The notes: a model not told the origin generated them from the sequence alone. A stretch of DNA of 64,000 nt from Hymenobacter sp. BT730 (GCF_030542105.1 NZ_JAUOFB010000006.1:1-64000); one strand, 5' to 3'; counted from the stretch's first letter, positions 1 through 8,223 are shown. Made by a program: numbers and translations.

Positions 1-747
1 ACGCGGGGCACCTACCAGCCCTTCGTTACCCTGCTGACCAACGATGGGGCTGTCGTCACGGCAACGGCTCAACCCATCACCGAGGCGGTGCTAGCCGGGT
101 TCGACGTCTACGTTATTGCCAACGCCCGCGGGACCGGCGACTTAAACGATACGCCCGCGTTTACCGAGGCCGAGTGCACCGCCATTCAAGCGTGGGTGCG
201 CCAGGGCGGCGGGCTGCTCTTAATCACGGACCATTTCCCCATGGGCGCTGCAGTGGAACGGCTGGCCCGGAAATTTGGCGTGCAGATGCAAAAGGGCCTG
301 GTGCAGGACAGCGTGTACCACGACCCGGCGGTGAAGGATGAAAGCCAGCTGGAATTTTCCCGGCAAAACCACTTACTAGCCGATGGTCCCCTCACCCAGG
401 GCGTGGAGAAGGTCATCACCTTCACCGGGCAGTCGCTGAAGTGTGAAAACCAGTGCCTGTCCTTTCTGAACCTTTCCGATGCGGCCTATGATTTGACGGC
501 TCAACCTGCCATTGTCAAGGACGGGGACGACACGCGGGTGACGGTGACCTTTGACCACCCGCAGTCGGCGAAGGGCCGGTCTCAGGGGGTGGCCCTCCAG
601 GAGGGGCAGGGCAAAGTGGTGGTGCTGGGCGAAGCCGCGATGCTCAGCGCCCAACGCAACCGGGACAACACCAAATTCGGGATGAATGTGAACCCCGACA
701 ACAAAAAGCTGGCGCTGAATATCGTCCACTGGCTGGCCAGCAACTAA
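1..747 (+). CDS. GATase-like (DUF4350-type) domain protein, 5' truncated
   Basis: The reading frame is open from the first base, so the start lies outside the window. A GTG at 88 is not the real start, because the residues before it (GTYQPFVTLLTNDG) read as protein. The visible part looks like a class I glutamine amidotransferase-like fold without a catalytic triad: a strand FDVYVIAN, the phrase AIQAWVRQGGGLLLITDH, then a late strand KVVVLGEAAML. Such domains occur in DUF4350 and gliding or ABC-associated proteins and usually bind rather than catalyse. No membrane segment is visible, and the end (HWLASN) is a normal helix. The substrate is unknown and upstream neighbours cannot be seen. Confidence 0.6.
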   Translation, partial: TRGTYQPFVTLLTNDGAVVTATAQPITEAVLAGFDVYVIANARGTGDLNDTPAFTEAECTAIQAWVRQGGGLLLITDHFPMGAAVERLARKFGVQMQKGLVQDSVYHDPAVKDESQLEFSRQNHLLADGPLTQGVEKVITFTGQSLKCENQCLSFLNLSDAAYDLTAQPAIVKDGDDTRVTVTFDHPQSAKGRSQGVALQEGQGKVVVLGEAAMLSAQRNRDNTKFGMNVNPDNKKLALNIVHWLASN

Positions 748-799
748 AGCCTGGGGCCTGAATGCCATTCCCGACGCGTCAGGCGCCGGCAATACCGGT

Positions 800-979
800 C
801 TAGGATAGCTTAGGACAGCCCGCTCCTATTCCTAGGAGAATACTTCTTTCAAAATTTATGCGGTCCGGGCCATGAGGATAACAGGTAAACAAACGACCAT
901 CTTTTGATACCGCCACACCGGTTAGCTGGTAGTTATCATCTGAAAACACTTGTTCCCATTGATTGCTACTTGTACTCAT
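800..979 (-). pseudogene. Fragment of royal jelly/SMP-30-like beta-propeller protein
   Basis: On the minus strand an ATG at 979 opens 59 codons. They include the stretch YQLTGVAVSKDGRLFTCYPH, which resembles the first blade of the major royal jelly / L-dopachrome tautomerase-related family (a gene of roughly 350-400 codons). The frame then reads a few unrelated residues and stops at TAG (800-802). The rest of the propeller is absent, so this is a truncated N-terminal remnant. It lies in a run of decayed genes. Family assignment rests on one short stretch. Confidence 0.5.
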
Positions 980-1097
980 GAGTGGATAGTTTTAATTGAA
1001 ATGTTACCAATAGAAATTTTACAGGTCAATACGTTTCTATGCTTGCTTTTTATAAATAAACTTAAAGTGTCCATTATCCTCCGGGCCACTCTTTTCA

Positions 1098-1268
1098 TCA
1101 TGAAATTTTACCAGCAAGACTTATAATTTTGAACTTGAATAAAGTGGCAAAACCTTCATCCTGGGTGAAAATAAAAATATCCTCCGAACGAGAAGCAATG
1201 AAATCTTCCTCCTCAGAGCCTCTGATGATATAGTCTTTATCGGCCGAAGCAGTCCGGTTGTTTTTAAT
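1098..1268 (-). other. Possible coding remnant without a start
   Basis: A stop-to-stop frame of about 54 codons on the minus strand reads like protein (DYIIRGSEEEDFIASRSED, then IFIFTQDEGFATLFKFKI). It has no ATG and no family I recognise. It may be the tail of a lost gene, or chance. The rest of 748-1272, apart from the fragment at 800-979, shows nothing identifiable. Confidence 0.2.
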
Positions 1269-1272
1269 TTAA

Positions 1273-1896
1273 TCAAGGATTAAAATTCTCCGCCGTAACC
1301 TTAAGCAAATCCATATCCGGGAAACTGCCAAGCAACGAAAGCGCATGTTTAGTTAATTCCTGGGGAATACGGCCCGCGAGGTGTTTTAAACGGGCACCAT
1401 TGTCAGGAAAAACATCGAAAATGCCATACTCACCATTAGGCAGGCGGATGGCAAACCACGCAATAGTCTCTTCTTCTGCCATGGCCAAAGGCTGGGCATC
1501 TTTTAAAAATTGTACCACCTCCTGCTCGTGGCCCTCTTTCGCTTTAAAGGTGAGCAATAGTCCTTTTGTATTAGGTTCAGTTGGCGGTTGGGATGGTAGT
1601 TTGCTGGCAAGTATCTCTATTTTCTGGATATGCGGGGAGGTTTCAAATAATTCATCTGCTTTTTGTAGCAAGGCGCTGGCAACCGCCCCGTTAAGATGTG
1701 CATCACGGGATTCTTCATCAGGGAAAAAATCGACTATGCCATATTCAGACCGGCCAAAACGAACGGCAAACCAGGCTTTTGTTCCGGCCTCCTGCCGTAC
1801 TAATGGAAGGGCAGAAGAAAGAAAATCTTCTACCTCGTCATCTTTGCCGTGTTTCGCCTCTAAACGAACGAGTAATCCTTTTGTAGTCATAGTCAT
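1273..1896 (-). CDS. Protein with two tandem ABM (antibiotic biosynthesis monooxygenase-like) domains
   Basis: The 207 residues divide into two homologous halves. Residues 5-100 start KGLLVRLEAKHGKDDEVEDF and contain AWFAVRFGRSEYGIVDFFPDEESRDAHL. Residues 109-205 start KGLLLTFKAKEGHEQEVVQF and contain AWFAIRLPNGEYGIFDVFPDNGARLKHL. Each half is one ferredoxin-like ABM domain of about 95 residues. Single ABM domains normally dimerise to form the active pocket; here the dimer seems to be built into one chain. These small cytoplasmic enzymes oxidise quinone-type compounds or act without cofactors, and the substrate here is unknown. The start could also be the ATG two codons downstream. An AT-rich stretch separates it from the TMEM175-type gene upstream. 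Confidence 0.75.
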   Translation of the reverse strand: MTMTTKGLLVRLEAKHGKDDEVEDFLSSALPLVRQEAGTKAWFAVRFGRSEYGIVDFFPDEESRDAHLNGAVASALLQKADELFETSPHIQKIEILASKLPSQPPTEPNTKGLLLTFKAKEGHEQEVVQFLKDAQPLAMAEEETIAWFAIRLPNGEYGIFDVFPDNGARLKHLAGRIPQELTKHALSLLGSFPDMDLLKVTAENFNP

Positions 1897-1976
1897 GGTT
1901 CAATGAATTAATATGATTCTTTAAATTTCGTCTATTAAAGTGCTAGAAATTAATAGATTTCTATGCTTGTCTATTC

Positions 1977-2597
1977 CTAAGTTAGGTTTTCCTGTTTCAT
2001 CCTTTTTTCGCCAAGTCGCGGCAAGGCAAAGTAGACGTACAGCAGCAAAACAGGGACAATGCTGAAAGGCACGCTCCACAGGCAGATGATTAAGGCAACC
2101 AAGTGCAGCGCAGGGGCAATTGCATATTCCTTTGTTAGAAAACGAATAAGCCTCTTATCAGTCTGATCTTCCAAAATTTCATCCTTTTTAATTGCGTACC
2201 ACCAAACACAATTGTAAAAAAATGTCATTAGCACCAATGTGCCATGATATATCAATGCTGCCGTTCGCTCATCTGGTTTGCCTACATGACGAGCCAATAA
2301 TCCGGTGGTAAAAGATTGAAGTGTAACAAACATCAAAAATAAAATATTCAGTATAAGTAGGTACTGGTCCGTCTGTTTTATATAAATAAACATATTGTGA
2401 TGATTGGACCAGGCAATACATATAAATAGGAAAGACGCCGCGAACGCCGCATAAGCAGGCCATTGTTTGACAATCTCTTGTAGCAAGCCTGTTTCGGTTT
2501 CCGGTTTAGGCAGTTCAGTGGCTAGCAATGTTGCCGCTATAGCTAAAACAGCATCACTAAAATATTCGAGCCGATCAGTTGGCCGATGATTATGCAT
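1977..2597 (-). CDS. TMEM175-type potassium channel family protein (DUF1211)
   Basis: A 206-residue integral membrane protein with about six hydrophobic segments. It opens with the family signature R9-x3-F13-S14-D15 (RLEYFSDAVLAIAATLLATE), which in bacterial TMEM175 lies on the first helix that lines the pore. Bacterial members have one six-helix repeat and assemble as tetramers, and the length fits one repeat. The predicted role is potassium conductance across the inner membrane; this follows from the family and is not shown here. The tail GEKRMKQENLT is cytoplasmic and basic. The next gene upstream on this strand is a pseudogene, so it is probably transcribed alone. Confidence 0.8.
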   Translation of the reverse strand: MHNHRPTDRLEYFSDAVLAIAATLLATELPKPETETGLLQEIVKQWPAYAAFAASFLFICIAWSNHHNMFIYIKQTDQYLLILNILFLMFVTLQSFTTGLLARHVGKPDERTAALIYHGTLVLMTFFYNCVWWYAIKKDEILEDQTDKRLIRFLTKEYAIAPALHLVALIICLWSVPFSIVPVLLLYVYFALPRLGEKRMKQENLT

Positions 2598-2639
2598 AAG
2601 AACTGTTTAAAATTCAACAATAATATTACCCTGACATCA

Positions 2640-2966
2640 TCACTGGTTTCTTCTCTTTGCCGGGTTGAATTCGTGGCAATGGCCATAGAGTTCCTGCTTG
2701 CAAAACAGGCAGCTGCCGCAGGCAATGTTGAACGGCACCAGCACATGGTCGCCGACTTTTAGCTTTTCAGCGCCTGAGTCGACGGCTTCCCCTATGCCGG
2801 TAAATTCATGATCGAAGGTCATGCCCACGCGGGTGTCGGGGACCAGGCCATGGTAGAGGTGCAGGTCCGAGCCGCAGATTTAAGGAGTGGGTCACCCGCA
2901 CAATGGCCTAATCGGGGTGTTTGATTTCGGGTCCGCACGGATGCGGAAGGGCCCGCGAAAATTCAT
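2640..2966 (-). pseudogene. Decayed zinc-dependent alcohol dehydrogenase, N-terminal third
   Basis: Three frames must be joined to read the protein. It starts MNFRGPFRIRADP from ATG 2966, shifts frame to EIKHPD-stop-AIVRVTHS, then shifts again to ICGSDLHLYHGLVPDTRVGM and FDHEFTG, ending CGSCLFCKQELYGHC before an unrelated stop. ICGSDLH carries the catalytic zinc cysteine and CGSCLFC part of the structural zinc loop of medium-chain dehydrogenases, closest in style to glutathione-independent formaldehyde dehydrogenase. Two frameshifts, one in-frame stop and the loss of the last two-thirds show the gene is dead. Confidence 0.85.
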
Positions 2967-3504
2967 GGCTAACATAGACCAGGTAGGTTAAGAGGAGGTT
3001 GAAAAAAAGCAGGTGGTGAACCCGCAAGGCGCACCTAGCACAATCATTTCTTCTACCTGCTCCGCAGAGAACTGAACCCGCAATGGCGAATGAGACAGAA
3101 GCCCGAGGCGATTCTCCTACGAAGGGGCGCAGAGCATCAACTACCGGTAATACAATCTCTTACGAACGGACCGGGGAGGTGGCTAAAAACTAGAAAATAA
3201 AACTAGAGAATACGGATTTCCCATCCGTTTTACTACGGAATCTTCATGCTCCAATCGGTTTTCACGACTGGAGCAGCAGGGGCAGTTGGCCCAAATGGTG
3301 CCCACCGCTCCACAGTGGGTTTAAGAAAAGGGTAGAATTGGTAATCGCGCAATAGCTGAATTCCTCATTAATCATTAATAAGGCCCCCTCAAGCTTAGCA
3401 AAGGCCGACATAAGTAGCTACTTCCTACCAAGTAAAGGTATTTGCCGAAATATTACCCCATGGCCCCAGTCACCTTTTAGGGCTGATATAAGCGTCGCTC
3501 AGAT
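2967..3504. other. Gene-free degraded stretch
   Basis: No intact gene is visible in about 540 bases. On the minus strand near 3020-3085 a short frame reads PLRVQFSAEQVEEMIVLGAP, which looks like a protein scrap but belongs to no family I can name. The remainder shows neither coding bias nor a strong hairpin. Confidence 0.3.
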
Positions 3505-3827
3505 TTGATCATGACTCAACGAACGAAGGCCCTGCTGTTTTTCCTGCTCCTGCCGACGTGCGCGTTTGCGCATGGAGAAGAGGTGTTGGCCACGGTTTTC
3601 CTCTTCCTGGGGTCCCTGTTGCTCTTCTTTGTGTTGGTGCTACTGATCCCTGTGCCCTATGCGCAAAAGCAGTACTGGTCGCCGTTTATTTGACTACCCT
3701 GGGTGTAGCAGCTTACGGAACCAGTGGCCTGCCGTACCGGGATAATATGACCTTGATCAACTGGGTGATCGGGCTAACCCCGGTATTGACTACCGGTGCG
3801 GCTTATCTGTGGATGTCGAGCAGATGA
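3505..3827 (+). pseudogene. Small membrane protein split by a frameshift
   Basis: Two overlapping frames make one plausible protein of about 107 residues. The first (from ATG 3505) has a signal-like start MIMTQRTKALLFFLLLPTC, the site AFAHGEE and a long hydrophobic helix ending VPYAQKQ, and then runs to a stop at 3691. The second frame carries VLVAVYLTTLGVAAYG, then GLPYRDNMTLINWVIGLTPV and a final membrane helix. The switch lies near 3668-3680 and is explained by loss of one base. It is either a real pseudogene or a sequencing error. The family is unknown. Confidence 0.55.
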
Positions 3828-3924
3828 AGGAAGCAAAACATGGACTAGACAGGACTTTTCTGTATGAGGCGCTCCTAGAAAGTCCTTTCCTCCTCTCGTT
3901 TCTGTCCCTATACATATGATTTAC

Positions 3925-4485
3925 TTATCGGACAGCCTCCAACAGCTGCACTCGGAAGCCACGAGCAATCACGTAATCAACACCCAGGAACAAAACGCTA
4001 TACGGTTTTTCCACTGGAGTCAGCACTTCTTCCGGCTCAAAGTAGCGTAGGGTGACTCCCTGTTGGTGGCAGATGGAGATGACCTTTCGCGCGAGGGATA
4101 AAGGAGCACTCTGCAGCAGGATTCCTTGCCCATGGCGGATACTGGTGCGCGGGGCCTCCCGGTGTTGAAACGTATAGGAGCGCCAGGTGCGCCAGCCATG
4201 GCTCACTTGCGCTATGCACTGTTCAATAGCTTCTATCAATGCCTCCGGATTGCTTGGTTTCGATCCTAGGTGGAGCGTTACCTTCGGTTCGTTGTGATCC
4301 AGAAGCAGCGGATGCTCCACAAAGTAGACGAAGGCCCCCTCTGTCCCTTTCCGCAATCGGAATTCCGCTTTGCTGATAAAATCAATGCGGTACCTGCCAA
4401 TCGAAGTGGCTACCTCGATATAGGTGGCTTGCGTGAAGGTGATAGCGGCAGACGGGCAAATAGCGAGCAAATCCGGGAGCAACAT
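3925..4485 (-). CDS. Hypothetical protein, 186 residues
   Basis: I do not recognise this protein. It appears soluble, with no signal peptide or membrane helix. Residues 20-75 look beta-rich (ATYIEVATSIGRYRIDF, then EGAFVYFVEHPLLLDH). A helix around 80-95 (NPEALIEAIEQCIAQV) is followed by a second mixed half (YTFQHREAPRTSIRHGQGIL, VISICHQQGVTLRYFEPEE). The pattern suggests two alpha/beta parts, perhaps a PH-like sensory fold. The start at 4485 is the first ATG in a frame with normal codon use. The neighbour to the right is divergent, so it is probably a single-gene unit. Confidence 0.55.
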   Translation of the reverse strand: MLLPDLLAICPSAAITFTQATYIEVATSIGRYRIDFISKAEFRLRKGTEGAFVYFVEHPLLLDHNEPKVTLHLGSKPSNPEALIEAIEQCIAQVSHGWRTWRSYTFQHREAPRTSIRHGQGILLQSAPLSLARKVISICHQQGVTLRYFEPEEVLTPVEKPYSVLFLGVDYVIARGFRVQLLEAVR

Positions 4486-4893
4486 ACCGGTACAGAAGCC
4501 TATAGAGAAAGGGATGATAAACTAGCGGCATCACGCTGTTGACCGCAGCAGTCTGCCATTATGGGTAGCCCTTTAATTGAACATAAGCTATAGCCCCCAT
4601 CTTATATCACTCACAAGGTATCTTCAAATTATCTCTTAACATAAAGTGAGGTATCAGACGAGTCTGAGAATCGTGGTAGTTTTTGCTCCTACCTTCCCTA
4701 CCTTGGAATGGTGGTACTTTGGCGAGTAACAGGGCTTCATTTGGGCGTTCACGCAACGCCTTCCTTTAGTCCCTTTCGTAAACAGTGAATGGTATACTAA
4801 CTCCTTAAACTCCCCGGCAGTGTAGCGCCCTGCTTGCCACCAGGTGTTGTGTCGATTCTCAATGTTGAGTGAAAGGAGGAATAACTTGCTCGT
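4486..4893. other. Divergent intergenic region, no gene assigned
   Basis: This 408-base gap separates two divergent unknown genes and is AT-rich on its left side, as expected for promoters. A minus-strand frame through 4654-4860 reads protein-like (NTWWQAGRYTAGEFKELVYH) but its upstream part lies antisense to the gene at 4894, so I do not call it. No strong hairpin is visible. Confidence 0.3.
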
Positions 4894-5271
4894 ATGATGG
4901 AAAATGCTTCTTGGGCTAAACAAGTAGTTCGGGCCATTAGTGACGTGGCAGACACGGCCTTTCAGCAACGGGCATGGATGGGGGCTGGTCCCGAGATGTC
5001 TTCCTTTGTGGAAACCTATTCCACCCTGTACGATGATAATGCCTTCGATGACTTCTTGGCTCAGCCAGAATGGAAACTGACAGGGTTGAACCACGCTGTG
5101 CGGCAGGAAATGGTACTCCTCGACCAGTTATTCCAAGCCTATCAAGAACCGGAGTCGCATGCAGAGATACTTGCCGACCCTAAGTGGCAGGAAGTGGTTC
5201 AACAAGCGCAGCAGGTCCTACGAACCATAGGTGAAGGACCAGCCAATGCTGAGCAGGAAGAAAACAGCTAG
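4894..5271 (+). CDS. Hypothetical protein, 125 residues
   Basis: A small acidic, mostly helical soluble protein (MMENASWAKQVVRAISDVAD at the start, an acidic tail ending NAEQEENS) with no family I recognise. A purine-rich AAGGAGGA lies about 14 bases before the ATG, unusual for Bacteroidota, where Shine-Dalgarno sites are rare, and it supports this start. The longer antisense frame 4654-5094 has no comparable signal. A strong hairpin at 5419-5452 lies about 150 bases downstream. The gene sits between another unknown gene and tmRNA. Function is not predicted. Confidence 0.55.
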   Translation: MMENASWAKQVVRAISDVADTAFQQRAWMGAGPEMSSFVETYSTLYDDNAFDDFLAQPEWKLTGLNHAVRQEMVLLDQLFQAYQEPESHAEILADPKWQEVVQQAQQVLRTIGEGPANAEQEENS

Positions 5272-5418
5272 AGTTTAAGAAACGGTGCTTTAAGTAAGGC
5301 ATGGGTGGACCTTATCTGGAGCTTGTCACATTTTACAAACGGTCGTTTCGGTAACGTGACAGGTTGGGCAGCTTATAAAAGAGCGTTTCCCACCTATGCC
5401 CGGCCCATTTGTAACAAT

Positions 5419-5452
5419 AAGGGCCGCCTCACTTAAAAACGAGGCGGCCCTT
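5419..5452. terminator. Strong hairpin, probable terminator
   Basis: A perfect 12-bp stem (AAGGGCCGCCTC with its complement) closes a 10-base A-rich loop. It lies between the 125-residue gene and the convergent tmRNA. No long T run follows, so it may work in both directions or as an RNA-protecting structure. Confidence 0.6.
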
Positions 5453-5601
5453 CCCATAGGCAGGAGCTGGCAACTACTTACCTGACGAGGTAAAACAAAT
5501 ATACGCCAAGATACCCTTCTCCGCTTGAGACATGAAAAAGGAAAACAGGCACAGGAGCAAAATATAGAGGTATGTACTCCTACACATATCCCGAGAAAAC
5601 A

Positions 5602-5634
5602 AAAAACCCGTTTCTGGATCAGAAACGGGTTTTT
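5602..5634 (-). terminator. Terminator of tmRNA
   Basis: An inverted repeat with arms AAAAACCCGTTTCTG and its complement around GATC begins right after the mature 3' end of the tmRNA. The arms carry A and T runs at their outer ends, so the hairpin can terminate on both strands. Confidence 0.8.
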
Positions 5635-5635
5635 G

Positions 5636-6003
5636 TGGAGCTGCAGGGATTCGAACCCTGGTCCAGACAAGGAAGGCGTCGAGCTTTCTACGTGTGTATC
5701 TATGCTTAAATTTTCGTGGGAGCCCAGGCGCACATCAGGCCCTTGGTTTCCCCTTATCTGTTTGAGTTTCGCCTTGGCATCACAGCGCCACCAAGACTAT
5801 CCTAACTACTTACGACGCCCCGAACTCACCCGTGAGAAGGAAGACGGGTGCGGGACGATGACATTACTTAGTACCTAGACTAAGCAGCCATGGCGTACGA
5901 ATAGTCGCCATTTATTGTTTGGACGGCTTTTTAGCGGGAGATTCATCCAACTCCCGACACGCTTACTCGCGACTTGCTCAAGCTGTCAATTCCAGTCAGC
6001 CCC
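5636..6003 (-). ncRNA. ssrA: tmRNA (ssrA)
   Basis: Transfer-messenger RNA of about 368 nt, which rescues stalled ribosomes and tags the unfinished protein for degradation. The 5' end reads GGGGCTGACTGGAATTGACA, the usual tmRNA start. It pairs over seven bases (one G-U) with CAGCTCC at the 3' end, next to a T-arm holding GGTTCGAATCCC. The discriminator A is at 5636, and CCA seems not to be encoded. The tag frame ends GDYSYAMAA followed by TAG (about 5885-5930), matching the YAMAA/YALAA ends of other Bacteroidota. The exact resume codon is uncertain; the in-frame codons before it read AVQTIN. A terminator hairpin follows directly. Confidence 0.93.
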
Positions 6004-6172
6004 AGAAAAGAAAGAACGATACCCGCCCCAAGAGGCGGGGTGCGAAGGTACGCACATCAGGGAATAAACGTTGCTGCGGGGTGAATTTGTTCCATTTAAA
6101 GTAGTCCGGAGCAAGCACTATTGGCTACTTTCTACAGCCGACGCCCCACTTCCAAAGCCCGGGTTTTCGCGG

Positions 6173-6180
6173 TATCTTTG
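6173..6180 (+). promoter_or_regulatory. -7 promoter box of dnaX
   Basis: TATCTTTG matches the Bacteroidota -7 consensus TAnnTTTG. It ends 11 bases before ATG 6192, so the mRNA leader would be only a few bases long. The box overlaps the alternative GTG at 6180, which argues against that start. No clear -33 TTG box is seen. Confidence 0.6.
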
Positions 6181-6191
6181 TGGCTAGTCGT

Positions 6192-8171
6192 ATGGAGAAT
6201 TTCGTTGTATCTGCCCGCAAGTACCGCCCAGCCACGTTTCGCAGCGTGGTGGGTCAGCAGCACGTAACCACTACCCTGCAGAACGCCATTCTGAGCAACC
6301 ACCTGGCGCAGGCGTTTCTCTTTTGTGGGCCGCGCGGTGTGGGTAAAACCACCTGTGCGCGCATTCTGGCCAAAACCATCAACTGCACCAGCCTCACGGC
6401 GGAAGCTGAGGCGTGCAACGAGTGCGAGTCGTGCCGGGCGTTCAACCAGAACGCATCCTTCAACGTGCACGAGCTGGATGCGGCTTCCAACAACTCCGTG
6501 GAGGATATCCGCTCCCTGGTGGAGCAGGTGCGCTACGCCCCGCAGGCCGGCCGCTACAAGATTTATATCATCGACGAGGTGCACATGCTCTCCAACGCGG
6601 CCTTCAACGCCTTTCTGAAGACGCTGGAAGAGCCGCCGAGCTACGCCATTTTCATTCTGGCTACCACCGAGCGCCACAAGATTATCCCCACTATTCTCTC
6701 GCGCTGCCAGATCTTCGACTTCAACCGTATTAAGGTAGATGATATGCGCAGCCACCTGCGCTACGTAGCTACCCAGGAAAAAGTACAAGCCGAAGACGAC
6801 GCCCTGCACCTGCTGGCCCAGAAGGCCGATGGCGGCCTGCGCGACGCGCTGTCCATGTTCGACCAGATGGTGACCTTCTCGGGCCACAATCTGACTTATA
6901 AAGACGTTATCCAGAACCTGCATATTCTGGATTATGAGTACTACTTCCGCTTGGTTGATGCTCTGCTGACGGAGAACCTCTCGGCGGCTTTGCTGCTGTT
7001 GGAAGAAGTGATGCAGAACGGCTTCGACCTGCACAATTTTGTGGTAGGCGCCGCCGAGCACCTGCGCGGTTTGCTGGTGTGCAAAGACCCGGTAACGGTG
7101 CAGCTGCTGGAAGTATCGGAAGGCATTCGGACGCGCTACGTGCAGCAGGCCCAGGCTGCGCCGCTTGCGTTTCTGCTCTCGGCCCTGAACCTGGTGAGCC
7201 AATGTGACCGGGAGTTCAAGCAGGCCAAAAACCAACGCCTGCACGTGGAGCTTACGCTCATGAAGCTGGCCTACCTTAACGGGGCCGTGCAGTTTGCCCG
7301 TGACCTGCAAGGCTCCGCCTCCGCCAGCAACGGCGAGGCGAAAAAAAAAACTAGTGTAGCGTCAGTTGCCGCTCCTGCTGCCAGTAGCCCGGCTAAACCA
7401 CCCGTAGCGGCAACCCCGCAACCCACTAGCGACTCGCAAACAGCCGCTGCGCCTATCAAAGCTATTCCTGCCGATCCGGAGCCCCTGATTCCGGTGAACA
7501 ACGGCGTAGAGGAGCTGCACGATACGCCCAGCATTGAGAATCCGCCTACGCCGGTGCCCACGCACCGCCAGGTGCTGGACAGCACGCCGCACGTGGAAAC
7601 GGGCCGCCCCAGCGTGGCTGGCCACGAACCCGGCGACATACCAGTAGTAGCGGCGCCCATTCGGCCCATGCCTTCTCTCGCCAAAAGCGGGAGCATCTCT
7701 AAATTACCCAGCCTGGCCGGCATAAAAGAACAGGCAGCCCGGGAAAACACGGCCAGTCGTGCTACGGCTGTGGAAGAAGATGCGCCCACTATGTCTGGCG
7801 CGCTGCCCACCATTGATGATGCCCTGTTGCAACAGGCCTGGACCACGCTGAAGGACAGCTACAAAGCCAGCAGCATGAGTGTGTACACCGTGTTGAACCG
7901 CCCAATCCAAGCCGATGAAAAGCATGTCATCAAGCTCCTCGTTGATAACCCGGTGCAGGAAGACGTGTTCAACGAGTTTCGGGCGGAGCTGACGGGTGAG
8001 CTACGCCGCCGCACCGGCTACCCGCGCCTCACCTTGCAGGCCGAAATAGTAGAGCAGCAAAGCTCCGGCCGCAAGCTTTATACCTCTGCTGATAAGTTTG
8101 AGTATCTGGCTGAGAAATTCCCCGCGCTGGTAGAAATGCGCCAGCGCCTGGGCCTGGACACGGATTTTTAG
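6192..8171 (+). CDS. dnaX: DNA polymerase III subunit gamma/tau
   Basis: The clamp-loader ATPase that loads the sliding clamp and joins polymerase and helicase at the replication fork. Visible motifs: Walker A GPRGVGKTT (46-54), zinc cysteines C65, C75, C78 and C81, Walker B IIDEV (126-130), and the SRC motif with its arginine finger (170-172). Residues up to about 370 are domains I-III. Residues 380-530 form a Pro/Ala/Thr-rich linker, and the last 120 residues are the tau-specific C-terminal domain. I start at ATG 6192, because the GTG at 6180 lies inside the promoter box. An A10 run at codons 384-387, exactly where the linker begins, probably allows a short gamma form (separate entry). A hairpin follows the stop. 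Full length is 659 residues. Confidence 0.95.
   Translation: MENFVVSARKYRPATFRSVVGQQHVTTTLQNAILSNHLAQAFLFCGPRGVGKTTCARILAKTINCTSLTAEAEACNECESCRAFNQNASFNVHELDAASNNSVEDIRSLVEQVRYAPQAGRYKIYIIDEVHMLSNAAFNAFLKTLEEPPSYAIFILATTERHKIIPTILSRCQIFDFNRIKVDDMRSHLRYVATQEKVQAEDDALHLLAQKADGGLRDALSMFDQMVTFSGHNLTYKDVIQNLHILDYEYYFRLVDALLTENLSAALLLLEEVMQNGFDLHNFVVGAAEHLRGLLVCKDPVTVQLLEVSEGIRTRYVQQAQAAPLAFLLSALNLVSQCDREFKQAKNQRLHVELTLMKLAYLNGAVQFARDLQGSASASNGEAKKKTSVASVAAPAASSPAKPPVAATPQPTSDSQTAAAPIKAIPADPEPLIPVNNGVEELHDTPSIENPPTPVPTHRQVLDSTPHVETGRPSVAGHEPGDIPVVAAPIRPMPSLAKSGSISKLPSLAGIKEQAARENTASRATAVEEDAPTMSGALPTIDDALLQQAWTTLKDSYKASSMSVYTVLNRPIQADEKHVIKLLVDNPVQEDVFNEFRAELTGELRRRTGYPRLTLQAEIVEQQSSGRKLYTSADKFEYLAEKFPALVEMRQRLGLDTDF
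7341..7350 (+). promoter_or_regulatory. A10 slippery run in dnaX, predicted gamma-subunit recoding site
   Basis: Ten consecutive A bases encode three lysines between GCG and ACT, right after the clamp-loader core. One extra A, or a -1 ribosomal slip, gives AAC then TAG at 7352. One A fewer, or a +1 slip, gives CTA GTG then TAG at 7357. Both other frames therefore stop within three codons, leaving a protein of about 388 residues. Thermus dnaX makes gamma from an A9 run by transcriptional slippage, and E. coli uses -1 frameshifting; use of this site here is inferred. Confidence 0.65.
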
Positions 8172-8199
8172 GGAGGAGAAGCAAAGAAGTAGAACGCAA

Positions 8200-8223
8200 C
8201 TCCCCTCCTTTTTAGGGAGGGGT
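8200..8223 (+). terminator. Hairpin after dnaX
   Basis: CCCCTCC and GGAGGGG form a 7-bp stem with a T-rich loop about 30 bases past the dnaX stop. There is no T run after it, so it may be a dispersed palindrome rather than a classic terminator. Confidence 0.45.

Noticed and set aside
4654..5094. 146-codon minus-strand frame
   Set aside because: Half of it lies antisense to the 125-residue gene at 4894, which has a ribosome-binding site; the rest has no recognisable family, although a remnant cannot be excluded.
5636..5690. A tRNA suggested by the GGTTCGAATCCC T-arm
   Set aside because: The acceptor arm pairs with sequence 360 bases away and encloses a peptide tag frame, so it is tmRNA.
6180..6191. 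GTG start for dnaX at 6180
   Set aside because: The GTG overlaps the TATCTTTG promoter box and adds four residues not typical of DnaX; ATG 6192 gives the family start.
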